From Pseudomonadales bacterium (lineage in GTDB: Bacteria; Pseudomonadota; Gammaproteobacteria; Pseudomonadales; Halieaceae), in contig JACKNV010000002.1 of the NCBI GenBank assembly GCA_024234735.1, positions 186,001-250,000 on the forward strand: 64,000 nucleotides of DNA, given 5' to 3'. Below the pieces are notes generated by a model. The model had not been told where the DNA came from. It worked only from the letters and a program-made list of their open reading frames with translations, and searched no databases. This document shows, piece by piece, positions 1 to 8,466 of the stretch. Made by a program: the position numbers and the translations under genes. Position 1 is the first letter of the stretch; every line of letters starts with the position of its first letter.

Positions 1-531
1 GCATTTGTCACCGGGATAGGTTTCGTCCAGACCAATGCCGGCAGCGCTACCAGTAAAGGCGCGGAGATGGAGTTCGAGTACCTGCTGCGGGATAACTGGT
101 CGGTGTACGGCTCGGTTGGCTATACCGATGCCTCCTATGATGAATATATAATCGACGAAGAGACCGACAACAGCGGCAACGATTTGACCCGCGCGCCGGA
201 GTGGACCGCCAGTCTCGGCTCGCAGGTGCAGTGGCAGTTGACCGAGCACCTGCAGGGTATGTTCCGCGTGGATTACTCCTACCAGGACGATTTCTATACC
301 CGGGCCAGTAACGATCCTTTTTTCAAGGGTGACGACCAGAACATCGTCAATGCGCGTCTGCAGATCAGCGACGTCAGCCAGACCTGGCATGCGGCCCTGT
401 GGGGGCGCAACCTGACCGATGACAACGCGGTCAATTCCATAGACGGTGCCAGTGCCTTTTTCACCGATACCTACCACTACAGTATGATTCCGCCGCGTAC
501 CTACGGTGTCGAGTTGCAATACAACTTCTAG
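1..531 (+). CDS. TonB-dependent receptor, C-terminal fragment (5' end outside window)
   Basis: The reading frame is open from base 1 and ends at the TAG at 529-531, giving about 176 residues of the C-terminal half of a beta-barrel. Alternating aromatic and polar strands, motifs such as WTASLG, YSYQDDF and NARLQISD, the phrase LWGRNLTDDNAV, and a terminal aromatic residue (YNF) are typical of the last strands of outer-membrane TonB-dependent receptors. It would import a large substrate across the outer membrane using TonB energy. The plug domain lies upstream of the window, so the substrate cannot be inferred from this part. The next gene starts only 3 bases after the stop, so aminopeptidase N is probably co-transcribed with it. 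Confidence 0.9.
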   Translation, partial: AFVTGIGFVQTNAGSATSKGAEMEFEYLLRDNWSVYGSVGYTDASYDEYIIDEETDNSGNDLTRAPEWTASLGSQVQWQLTEHLQGMFRVDYSYQDDFYTRASNDPFFKGDDQNIVNARLQISDVSQTWHAALWGRNLTDDNAVNSIDGASAFFTDTYHYSMIPPRTYGVELQYNF

Positions 532-534
532 AAC

Positions 535-3174
535 ATGAAGTGCGCGGTACCACAACCGGTACACCTGGAAGCATACACACCGTTTCCGTTCCTTGTGCAT
601 GCGGTGCAGATGCGGGTAGAGCTCGATCACTCGGCGACCGTGGTGGAGACCCGGCTGGAACTGGAGCGCCGTGAGGGTATCACCGAGAGTGCACCGTTGG
701 AGCTCGACGGAGCGGGCCTTGGGCTGGACGCGATACTGCTGGACGGCGCGGTTCTGGAGTCGCACCGCTACCGGATGGACGAGCGTCGCCTCACCGTACT
801 GGACCTGCCGCAGCGCTGCGCGTTGACCACCCGGGTGACGGTAAATCCCTCGGCGAACCAGGGCGACGAGGGGCTGATGCGTGTCGGTGACCGGCTCGCC
901 ACCCAGTGCGAAGCAGAGGGGTTTCGCCGCATTACCTGGTTCCCGGATCGCCCCGACGTGCTGAGTGTGTATAGCGTCACCCTGATTGGCGACTCCGACG
1001 TCTTCCCGGTAATGCTCGGCAACGGGCATCCCGTTGGGGAAGGAGTGCTTCCCGACGGCCGGCGCTGGGTACGCTGGGAGGATCCATTTCGTAAACCCTG
1101 CTATATCTTTGCCCTGGTGGCGGGCGATTTTGCCTTGTTACAGGACGAATACACCACCTCCAGCGGGCGTAGGATCCGCCTGGGAATCTACGCCGATCAC
1201 GACCGGATCGACGAATGTGGCTTTGCCATGGGGGCGCTGAAGCGTTCGCTGAGCTGGGAGGAGCGGAAATACGACCGGGAATACGACCTCGATGTCTACA
1301 ACATCGTGGCGCTCACCGGGCATGTCGGCGCGATGGAGAACAAGGGTCTCAACATATTCGACGCCAATGGTATCTGCGCCGATCCTGAGATATCCACTGA
1401 TCACGACTATCTGCTGATCGAGCGGATTATTGCCCATGAAGTGTTCCACAACTGGAGCGGCAACCGGGTGACCTGCCGGGACTGGTTTCAGCTGAGTCTC
1501 AAGGAGGGGCTCACCCGGTTTCGCGACCAGTGTTTTTCCCAGGACATGTCGGCCCCGGGGGTCAAGCGCATAGATTTCGTTAGGGCACTGCAGCGCAACC
1601 AATTTCCGGAGGATGACGGGCCGGCGGCCCATCCTATCAAGCCCCGCCAATATATCGAGATACGGAACTTCTATACCGGCACGGTATATGACAAGGGCGC
1701 CGAAGTGATCCGGATGATGTACTGCCTGCTCGGCGACGAGGCCTTCCGCGCAGCAGTGAAAGCCTACTTTACCCGTTTTGACCAGCAGGCGGTGACCACC
1801 GAGGATTTCGTCGCGGTGGTGGCGCATTCCAGTGGTCGCGACCTGGACCAGTTCTACCGCTGGTATCTGCAGGCGGGCAGGCCGCGGCTGGAGGCCAGCG
1901 GCGCCTATTGCGCCGAGCGAAAGCATTACGACCTGACTATCCGGCAGCATAATCTGCCGACTCCCGGGCAGCCAGACAAGGAGCCACTGCATATCCCCAT
2001 ACTGGCCGGGCTGCTGGACACCGATGGTGCGCAGCTGCAAGCCACCTGTGCTGCCGCGCCGCGGGTCGACGGCAACTACCTGCTGGAGCTGCGCGAGCCG
2101 GTGCAGACTTTTCGCTTCGAAGCGGTGGAGAGGCGCCCGGTGCCCTCGCTGTTGCGAGGCTTCTCCGCCCCGGTCAGCCTGAAGGTCGATCTCGATCCAC
2201 AGGAGCTGGCCTTGTTGATGGCCTGCGATACCGATCCCTTCAACCGTTGGCAGGCGGGTCAGACACTGGCGATCGACGCGATCAGGGCCCTCGCCGCCGA
2301 CTGGCACGCAGGCCGGGAACTCGAGGCCGATCCGGTGTTCGTGGAGGCCTGGGCGCGGGTTTTGCAGGATCGTGAAACCGATCCCGCCCTGGTGGCGGAG
2401 CTGCTGCAGTTGCCTGATGAACCCGCGCTGAGCGAGGGACTGCCGCAGATCGATATCGACGGTCACCGGGCGGCCCGCGACTTCCTGGCCGGCGAACTGG
2501 CTCGCCTGCACCGCGAGACACTGCTGGCCCGCTACCACGAACTCACGGATACCGGCCCCTACCGCTTCGACGCGCGGGCACTGGGGCGCCGCAGTCTGCG
2601 CAATCGCTGCCTGGAACTGCTGTTGGCACTGGAGGAGGATGGCATCCTGGCTCTCTGCCTGGCGCAGCTTCGCGACGCCACCAACATGACCGACGGCTTC
2701 GCTGCGCTGGCTGCCATCTGCCAGGTGGATTGTGAGCAGCGCCAGCAGGGGCTCGACTATTTCTATCGCCGCTGGCAGCACAGCGCCCCGGCTATCGACA
2801 AGTGGTTCAATGCCCAGGCACTTTCCCGCCTCGACGGGACCGTGGATCGTATCCTCGAACTGGAGGGACACCCTGCGATGGATTTGATGAACATGCCGCG
2901 GGTCATGGCGTTCTACGGCGGTTTTTTCCGCCAGAACCGCATCGCCTTCAACGAAGCCAGCGGTCGTGGCTATGAGTTGCTGGCGGAGCGCCTGATACTG
3001 ATCGACGGCATGAAACCAGGCGCCACCTATTGGCTGATGCCACAGATTCTGCAATGGCGTCGCTTCGACCCCGGCCGCCAACAGTTGATGAGGCAGGCAC
3101 TCGAAAAGGTTCTGGCGGCGGATATCTCCAGGGGTCTTTACGAAACTGTCAGCAAGGCGCTGGCGCAGGAGTAA
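535..3174 (+). CDS. pepN: Aminopeptidase N (M1 family zinc metallopeptidase)
   Basis: At 879 residues this matches the length of E. coli PepN (870). The substrate-anchoring GAMEN motif is at residues 265-269. The zinc site HEVFH is at 301-305, with the third ligand Glu324 18 residues later in KEGLT, so every catalytic landmark is present. It is a cytosolic enzyme that removes N-terminal amino acids from peptides, and no signal peptide is visible. The C-terminal half carries the helical domain usual for bacterial PepN. The ATG at 535 lies 3 bases after the receptor stop and the following serine hydrolase begins 2 bases after its own stop. This unusual placement suggests a role in digesting imported peptides as well as housekeeping turnover. 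Confidence 0.96.
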   Translation: MKCAVPQPVHLEAYTPFPFLVHAVQMRVELDHSATVVETRLELERREGITESAPLELDGAGLGLDAILLDGAVLESHRYRMDERRLTVLDLPQRCALTTRVTVNPSANQGDEGLMRVGDRLATQCEAEGFRRITWFPDRPDVLSVYSVTLIGDSDVFPVMLGNGHPVGEGVLPDGRRWVRWEDPFRKPCYIFALVAGDFALLQDEYTTSSGRRIRLGIYADHDRIDECGFAMGALKRSLSWEERKYDREYDLDVYNIVALTGHVGAMENKGLNIFDANGICADPEISTDHDYLLIERIIAHEVFHNWSGNRVTCRDWFQLSLKEGLTRFRDQCFSQDMSAPGVKRIDFVRALQRNQFPEDDGPAAHPIKPRQYIEIRNFYTGTVYDKGAEVIRMMYCLLGDEAFRAAVKAYFTRFDQQAVTTEDFVAVVAHSSGRDLDQFYRWYLQAGRPRLEASGAYCAERKHYDLTIRQHNLPTPGQPDKEPLHIPILAGLLDTDGAQLQATCAAAPRVDGNYLLELREPVQTFRFEAVERRPVPSLLRGFSAPVSLKVDLDPQELALLMACDTDPFNRWQAGQTLAIDAIRALAADWHAGRELEADPVFVEAWARVLQDRETDPALVAELLQLPDEPALSEGLPQIDIDGHRAARDFLAGELARLHRETLLARYHELTDTGPYRFDARALGRRSLRNRCLELLLALEEDGILALCLAQLRDATNMTDGFAALAAICQVDCEQRQQGLDYFYRRWQHSAPAIDKWFNAQALSRLDGTVDRILELEGHPAMDLMNMPRVMAFYGGFFRQNRIAFNEASGRGYELLAERLILIDGMKPGATYWLMPQILQWRRFDPGRQQLMRQALEKVLAADISRGLYETVSKALAQE

Positions 3175-3176
3175 TC

Positions 3177-4283
3177 GTGACGGATTTCAGCAGATTCATG
3201 GATGCTTACGTGCCGGCTAAACTGATGCACCTGAATCTTCCCGGAGCTGCCGTCGCGGTGATCGAGGACTCGCAGGTTTCGGCCATTCGCAGCTATGGTC
3301 TTGCCGATGTCGAGCGGCGCATACCGTTGAGGGAGGACAGCCTGTTCCAGGTGGCCTCGATCTCCAAGGCCGTTTCCGCCTGGGGGGTGATGAAGCTGGT
3401 AGAGGAGGGTGTGCTGGATCTGGATGCGCCGGTAGAACAGTATCTGAGTCGTTGGCGTTTTCCGCCTTCGGAATATGACAGCTCTGCGGTCACGGCGCGC
3501 CTGTTGTTGATGCACTTTGCCGGCACGTCCCTGTCGGGCTGTGGCGGCACGCCGTACGACCAGCCCTGGTATACCGTCGATGATATCTTGTACGGGCGTA
3601 CCCCTGCGCTGGACGAGCAGCAACGCGCCTACGCCAGGCGGTGGGAACTCGACCCCGACGCCTATGGGCAGCCGGTACAGCTGATACACTCCCCCGGCGC
3701 TGCCTTCGACTACTCCGGCGGCGGGTTTACTGTACTGGAGCTATTGGTCGAGGAGCTTTCCGGCAGGGATTTTTCCAGCTTCATGAGTGAAGAGATACTG
3801 CGGCCGCTGGGCCTGGTGGAATCCACCTTCGAGATCAGGGAGGAGCAACTGCCGCGGGTGGCGACGCCCTATAGCGAGACTTTGGAGCCCATCCCTTTGT
3901 ATCGCACCAACGGCAAGGCCGCCGGCGGCATGTACTCCACCATAGGCGAGCTGGCGCTGTTCGCCTGTGCTGAAATGGAGGGGGCGGCGGGTGAACCGGC
4001 CGGTCGCGGTGTGCTGACGCCCGAATCGGTTGCCGAGATGCACAGGCCGGATCGCTATGCCGAGACCCAGGTTGACATCGAGTTTCACACCGGGCTGGGC
4101 CATTACGTCATGGATATCGGTGGCGCCCGCGCTATCCAGCACACCGGCGGCAATCCGGGCTGGCGCTCGGTGTACGCCGTGATACCCGAACAGAAGCGTG
4201 GCTTCGTGTGTCTCATCAACAGCGCCGGAGGTAACGACTTGTGGATGGATCTCATCATCCATTGGGCGGGCAGTGAAGCGTGA
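3177..4283 (+). CDS. Serine hydrolase, beta-lactamase/DD-peptidase (class C-like) family
   Basis: The GTG at 3177 follows the pepN stop by 2 bases and gives 368 residues; a longer frame reading back into pepN is unlikely. The SxxK nucleophile motif is SISK at residues 61-64 inside VASISKAVSAWG, and the second motif is Tyr179-Ser-Gly in FDYSGGGF. Near the end, HTGGNPG looks like the HxG or KTG-equivalent third motif. Members include esterases, D-aminopeptidases, peptide hydrolases and true beta-lactamases, so the substrate is unknown. No signal peptide is seen, arguing for cytosolic action and against a periplasmic antibiotic-resistance enzyme. It is packed behind pepN and converges on another member of the same superfamily, as expected for amide or ester hydrolysis in the same pathway. 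Confidence 0.9.
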   Translation: MTDFSRFMDAYVPAKLMHLNLPGAAVAVIEDSQVSAIRSYGLADVERRIPLREDSLFQVASISKAVSAWGVMKLVEEGVLDLDAPVEQYLSRWRFPPSEYDSSAVTARLLLMHFAGTSLSGCGGTPYDQPWYTVDDILYGRTPALDEQQRAYARRWELDPDAYGQPVQLIHSPGAAFDYSGGGFTVLELLVEELSGRDFSSFMSEEILRPLGLVESTFEIREEQLPRVATPYSETLEPIPLYRTNGKAAGGMYSTIGELALFACAEMEGAAGEPAGRGVLTPESVAEMHRPDRYAETQVDIEFHTGLGHYVMDIGGARAIQHTGGNPGWRSVYAVIPEQKRGFVCLINSAGGNDLWMDLIIHWAGSEA

Positions 4284-4290
4284 TACCGGA

Positions 4291-4306
4291 GTACGGGTTG
4301 CCGTAC
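4291..4306. other. Small hairpin between convergent serine hydrolase genes
   Basis: The arms GTACGG and CCGTAC are separated by the loop GTTG in the 50-base gap between the two convergent hydrolase genes. There is no T-run on either side, so it is not a canonical intrinsic terminator, although its position suits a bidirectional transcription barrier or mRNA 3' end. Confidence 0.3.
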
Positions 4307-4333
4307 GCGGGCTGCTATCAGGTTTACAGCCAA

Positions 4334-5377
4334 CTAGCTGTCGCGATCCGGCGGCAGCACGGTTGACAGCACCTCGCCGATAAATTCGTTGTGGGCAGCC
4401 TGGTCGTAGTTCAGCGTCCCGCACAGTGACAGCCGCTGCTCCGGGCAGTAGTACATGAAGGACCCCCAGTGACCGAGGTGTCCCCAAAGGTGGTGACCGC
4501 GTATCCGCTTTCTGTTGATACCCATGGCGTAGTGGTATCCGGGCCTGGCCAATTCACCTGTGAGGAACGCATCCAGGGTCTCGGGTGAATCGAACAGGCG
4601 GCAGTCCGACAACCCCCTCAGGAAGCGCACCAGATCCCGCAGCCGGGACACGTGTCCTCCCGCCGCCCAGTCCAGGCTGCCGTGCACCTGCAGTGCGTCG
4701 ATGTACTCGCCGTCCACGACTATGTAGGGGTGGGACAGTTCGCCACGGGGCGTCTCGTAGCCCTCCAGCCAGGTTTCATTCATCTCCAGCGGGTCGAAGA
4801 TCTGTTCCCGGCAAAGCCGCCAGTATTCCCTGGTGCAGAGGGTTTCCAGGGCGATGCCCAGTAGCACGTAGCCGGTGTCGGAATAGCAAAAACGTTCTCC
4901 GGGTGCCCCTACGAGGTCGCCATGCCGCAGTGCCCAGGCGGCGATTTCTTCAGGCCTGCGTGCACGCCCAGGGTCGGCGGCGATTTCGGCGAACCATTCG
5001 CTCGAGGTTGCGAAATCGTTGAACCCGGCGCGGTGGTGGAGCAAATGTCGCAGCGTGATGTCCTCGACCTTGTGGCCGGCCACCACTGGAATCTGCCTGG
5101 CAACACCGTCCGGCAGGTAGCCTGCCGCGCAGTCATCCAAACTGATTCGGCCCTGTTCGAGCAGTCTGGCGAACAGTACGCCGGTGAATGTCTTCGACAT
5201 GCTGGCAATACGAAAATGATGGTCCGTGCGGAGCAATTGGCCGCTCTCCCTGCAGGCTGCCCCGGCCGCTCCGGCAAAGTCGAGGCCCTGCAGCGGGGCA
5301 TGCAGCGCCAGCAGCACACCCGGGGCGGGGTCCACCGTGCGCGCCAGCAGCTGTTGCAGCTTGTCTTCCCGGTTCAT
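4334..5377 (-). CDS. Serine hydrolase, beta-lactamase-related (second, divergent copy)
   Basis: The frame stays open further upstream to about 5938, but that part overlaps the opposite-strand ligase gene. The start MNREDKLQQ at 5377 gives a family-sized 347-residue protein. The SxxK motif is SMSK at residues 59-62 (Ser59 nucleophile, Lys62). The second motif is Tyr165-Ser-Asp in RFCYSDTGY, and HLGHWG near the C-terminus resembles the third motif. There is no signal peptide. It shares little sequence with the hydrolase at 3177-4283 beyond the motifs, so it is not a recent duplicate. It is transcribed divergently from the seven-gene operon at 5492-13932, and the shared 114-base gap holds a promoter and palindrome, so co-regulation is plausible. 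The substrate is unknown. Confidence 0.9.
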   Translation of the reverse strand: MNREDKLQQLLARTVDPAPGVLLALHAPLQGLDFAGAAGAACRESGQLLRTDHHFRIASMSKTFTGVLFARLLEQGRISLDDCAAGYLPDGVARQIPVVAGHKVEDITLRHLLHHRAGFNDFATSSEWFAEIAADPGRARRPEEIAAWALRHGDLVGAPGERFCYSDTGYVLLGIALETLCTREYWRLCREQIFDPLEMNETWLEGYETPRGELSHPYIVVDGEYIDALQVHGSLDWAAGGHVSRLRDLVRFLRGLSDCRLFDSPETLDAFLTGELARPGYHYAMGINRKRIRGHHLWGHLGHWGSFMYYCPEQRLSLCGTLNYDQAAHNEFIGEVLSTVLPPDRDS

Positions 5378-5411
5378 TCGGTCATTGCTTCGGGGTGGTC
5401 GAATTAATGGC

Positions 5412-5439
5412 TTGCCAATCGCAACTTCTGTGCTAATAT
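5412..5439 (+). promoter_or_regulatory. Sigma70-type promoter of the seven-gene operon
   Basis: A TTGCCA -35 element (5412-5417) and a TAATAT -10 element (5434-5439) are separated by 16 bases. They lie about 50 bases before the TTG start of the acyl-CoA ligase. The region is much more A+T-rich than its surroundings. The -10 element runs directly into the palindrome described next. Confidence 0.6.
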
Positions 5440-5452
5440 GAACACCGTTCAC
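5438..5452. promoter_or_regulatory. Palindromic operator overlapping the -10 region
   Basis: TGAAC (5439-5443) and GTTCA (5447-5451) form a perfect inverted repeat around a 3-base centre, and flanking bases extend the symmetry imperfectly. Size and position, starting at the last base of the -10 element, fit a repressor operator. Short palindromes with AAC/GTT inner edges are common for TetR-family regulators of acyl-CoA pathways; the assignment to that family is inference. No regulator gene lies nearby, so the protein would act in trans. Confidence 0.5.
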
Positions 5453-5491
5453 ATAAGAAGTCAAGCTCGCCCGGCGAGCAGAGGTTAAACC

Positions 5492-7090
5492 TTGCCAGCA
5501 CCAACTGCCAAACCCGTTCCGCAGCTGCATGGCTGTAACGGCAGAAACATACCCTGGCTGTTGCGGGCGCGGGCGAACGACCGCGCAGACCACCCGTTCA
5601 TCATCTGGTCGCCCTTCGACAGGCCGGCCACGACTATAAGCTATGCCGCGTTCCATAGTCAGGTGATCTCCCTCGCCGCGGGGATGCGGGCCAGGGGGGT
5701 GGGGCAGGGGGATTTCGTCCTGTTGCATATGGATAACTGCCCCGAGTTCCTGCTCGTGTGGCATGCCTGCTCCCAGCTGGGGGCCGTCGTGGTGACCACC
5801 AACACCCGCTGTACCGCGAATGAGCTGGCGTATTTTATAGAACACTGTGGCGCTGCAGTGGCCGTCACCCAGCCGGGCTACTTTGAACTGGTACAAAGCA
5901 GTGGGCCGGCACTGGCGTGGATCGCCTGTATCGATCACAACGGCGGAGAGCCGGCATCAGTGCCCGCTGGAGCGCTCAAATTCGGGCAGCTGCAGGCCCA
6001 GGCGACCGGTTTCACGCCAGTGGATTCGGACCCGCTGGCCTACAATTCCATCCAGTACACCTCCGGCACCACATCGCGCCCGAAAGGCGTGGTGTGGACG
6101 CACGCCAATGCGCTGTGGGGTGCCCGCAGCAATGCCGCCGTCTGCGGCGTCAAGCCCGATGACATAGGGCATGTGTTCCTGCCCCTGTATCACACCAATG
6201 CCCTGTGCTACTCGCACCTTTCGACGTTGTGGGCGGGGGCGACGCTGGTGCTACAGCCGCGTTTCTCGGCCAGCCGCTACTGGGACTGCGTGCTGGAGCA
6301 TCGCTGCACCTGGGGTATCCAGATACCGTTTTCCCTCAAGGCGCTGATGGTCAAGCCGATACCGGAGCAGCACTCTTTCCAGCGTTGGGGGCTGGGCGCA
6401 CACGACCCCGGTATTATAAGGCAAATGCTGGGCATACCCTGCATCGGCTGGTTTGGCATGACCGAAACCGTGGCCCTGCCCATCTACTCGACCCTGGGCC
6501 TTCCAGGCAGGGAGATGAGTATGGGCCTGCCATCCCCGGAGTATGAAGTGCAGGTCAGGGGCGGTGCTGGAGGCAATGCCGTGTTCGGTGAAAGTGGCCG
6601 TTTGTGGATTCGCGGCATACCGGGCATTTCACTTTTCGATTCCTATCTCAACAACCCGGAAGCGACCGCCGCGGCTTTTGACGCCGAGGGATGGTTCGAT
6701 ACCGGGGATATGGTGACGGCCACGGAAGATGGCTTCATAACTTTCGACGGTCGTTCCGGCGATATGTTGCGGGTGGGCGCAGAGAATGTGGCGGAGTCGG
6801 AAATCGAGCGAGTGGTAGCGACGGTGCCCGGCGTGCTGGAGGTGGCGGTAGTGGGCCGGCCAGATGACATGCTGGACGAGGTCCCGGTGGCATTTGTAGA
6901 GGCGCCGGGAGTTGCTACGGCTACCGCCAGGGCGGAGCTTTCCCGGCGCGTGCTGGAGCAATGCAAACAGCAGCTCGCCGATTTCAAACTGCCCCGGGAG
7001 GTCATCGTGGTAGAGCAGATACCGCGGGTTACCCTGGGTAAACTCGATAAGAAAAGCCTGCGCAGTCAGCTGCGGGAACAGACTGCCTGA
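5492..7090 (+). CDS. ATP-dependent acyl-CoA ligase (AMP-forming, CaiC-like)
   Basis: This 532-residue class I adenylate-forming enzyme has the P-loop-like motif YTSGTTSRPKG, the A5 motif GMTET, the GWFDTGD motif and a C-terminal catalytic lysine region ending LGKLDKKSL. It activates a carboxylic acid to the acyl-adenylate and then to the acyl-CoA thioester. The N-terminal half resembles crotonobetaine/carnitine-type ligases more than long-chain fatty-acid ligases; this is judged by eye. The only convincing start is a TTG at 5492, which would lower translation. It is first in a run of seven genes with gaps of 3-46 bases. With the downstream aminotransferase and thiolase it could activate a keto acid produced by transamination. 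Confidence 0.93.
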   Translation: MPAPTAKPVPQLHGCNGRNIPWLLRARANDRADHPFIIWSPFDRPATTISYAAFHSQVISLAAGMRARGVGQGDFVLLHMDNCPEFLLVWHACSQLGAVVVTTNTRCTANELAYFIEHCGAAVAVTQPGYFELVQSSGPALAWIACIDHNGGEPASVPAGALKFGQLQAQATGFTPVDSDPLAYNSIQYTSGTTSRPKGVVWTHANALWGARSNAAVCGVKPDDIGHVFLPLYHTNALCYSHLSTLWAGATLVLQPRFSASRYWDCVLEHRCTWGIQIPFSLKALMVKPIPEQHSFQRWGLGAHDPGIIRQMLGIPCIGWFGMTETVALPIYSTLGLPGREMSMGLPSPEYEVQVRGGAGGNAVFGESGRLWIRGIPGISLFDSYLNNPEATAAAFDAEGWFDTGDMVTATEDGFITFDGRSGDMLRVGAENVAESEIERVVATVPGVLEVAVVGRPDDMLDEVPVAFVEAPGVATATARAELSRRVLEQCKQQLADFKLPREVIVVEQIPRVTLGKLDKKSLRSQLREQTA

Positions 7091-7108
7091 CAGGCGGAGG
7101 GAAAAATC

Positions 7109-8440
7109 ATGTACCCAGATATGCAATCCCGGTCGTCCGCGCTGTATCGGCGCGCGCTAGCGGTGATGCCCGGTGGCAACAGCCGGCATACCGTCTATTT
7201 TCCACCGTACCCGATCTACGCCCAGCGTGGCGATGGTTGCCGTATCTGGGATGCGGACGGCGTTGAGCGCATCGACTGCATCAATAACTACTCGGCGCTG
7301 ATCCACGGCCACTGCCATCCGCAGATCGTGGCAGCCCTGCGCGAGCAGGCTGGCAGGCTTCTGTCCGTGAGTCTGCCGACCGAAGCCGAAATTCGCCTGG
7401 CGGAACTGCTGGTCGAGCGCATGCCTGGAATAGAACAGATACGGTTCGCCAATTCCGGTACCGAGGGAGTGATGTTTGCGGTCATGGCGGCCCGCGCTTA
7501 TACCGGGCGCAATAAAATAGCCAAAGTCGAGGGCGCATACCACGGCAGTTACGACTCCATGGAGGTGAGCCTGTACCCGACGCCAGATGCCTGGGGGCCC
7601 GATGAGGCTCCCCATGGCGTTGCGCCTGCCGGGGTGCACGCCGGCGCGACTGCCAACACAGTGGTGCTGCCGGCAAACAACGTGGAGGCTGCCCGCAATA
7701 TTTTGAGGGCACACGCGCAGGATCTCGCCGGCGTCGTGCTTGACCCGATGGTCAAGAATCTCGGTTACCTGCAACTCACCCCGGAGTTCCTGCAAATGGT
7801 GCGCGACGAAACACGCGCAGTGGGTGCCTTGTTGATCTTCGACGAGGTCTACAGTTTTCGCCTGGGCTATCATGGAGCGCAGGGAGAACTGGGCATCAAC
7901 CCCGATCTCACCGCCATGGGCAAGGTGATCGGTGGCGGCATGCCAATCGGTGCGTTGGGCGGCTCCAGGGAGTTGATGGAACAACTCTTCGATCCGCGCG
8001 AGGGCAGCAGGATGAGCCATACCGGCACCTTCAATGCCAACCCGATGAGCATGGTGGCGGGCGTTGCCGCAATGGAGTTGTACGATCGGGCCGCGCATGA
8101 TCGTCTGGCCGGCCTGGGCGAACGCTTGCGCGACGGATTGCGGGACGTCCTGAAAATAACCGGGCGTCCCGGGACGGTGACCGGGGCCGCCTCGATGGTG
8201 GGCCTGTTTCACACCGAACTGCCCATGGGCGATTACCGGGCCATGTTGAAAACGATCATGGCCGAACCGCGCATCATGCAGCAGGCGGAAGCGTTCTTCC
8301 AGCGCATGCTCAACGAGGGTGTGTACCTCGCCAGACAGGGTTTCATGGTGCTCTCCACGGCCATGTGCGAATCCGACGTCGATTTCATCATCGATAAATC
8401 CGAAAAATGCCTGCGCGCGATCTCCGCCGAGGCTGCCTGA
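7109..8440 (+). CDS. Class III PLP aminotransferase, glutamate-1-semialdehyde-aminomutase-like (beta-amino-acid transaminase candidate)
   Basis: This 443-residue fold-type I PLP enzyme has the Schiff-base lysine at Lys272 in the TAMGKVIGGG motif, the cofactor Asp in FDEVYSFR, and NSGTEG for phosphate binding. The N-terminal VMPGGNSRHTVYF stretch resembles known beta-phenylalanine aminotransferases, where an arginine in the same place binds the substrate carboxylate; that comparison is from memory and needs an alignment. A true HemL is unlikely because the gene sits in a catabolic operon with a ligase and thiolase. The likely reaction is removal of the amino group from a beta-amino or similar acid to give a beta-keto acid or semialdehyde. 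The ATG follows the ligase stop by 18 bases and has the good ribosome site GGAGGG. Confidence 0.92.
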   Translation: MYPDMQSRSSALYRRALAVMPGGNSRHTVYFPPYPIYAQRGDGCRIWDADGVERIDCINNYSALIHGHCHPQIVAALREQAGRLLSVSLPTEAEIRLAELLVERMPGIEQIRFANSGTEGVMFAVMAARAYTGRNKIAKVEGAYHGSYDSMEVSLYPTPDAWGPDEAPHGVAPAGVHAGATANTVVLPANNVEAARNILRAHAQDLAGVVLDPMVKNLGYLQLTPEFLQMVRDETRAVGALLIFDEVYSFRLGYHGAQGELGINPDLTAMGKVIGGGMPIGALGGSRELMEQLFDPREGSRMSHTGTFNANPMSMVAGVAAMELYDRAAHDRLAGLGERLRDGLRDVLKITGRPGTVTGAASMVGLFHTELPMGDYRAMLKTIMAEPRIMQQAEAFFQRMLNEGVYLARQGFMVLSTAMCESDVDFIIDKSEKCLRAISAEAA

Positions 8441-8466
8441 GAAGCCACTGAATCGAGGAACATCAC

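Noticed and set aside
7109..8440. Reading the class III aminotransferase as HemL for tetrapyrrole synthesis
   Set aside because: It shares the fold and GSA-like motifs, but lies inside a catabolic operon and has a different N-terminal substrate region.
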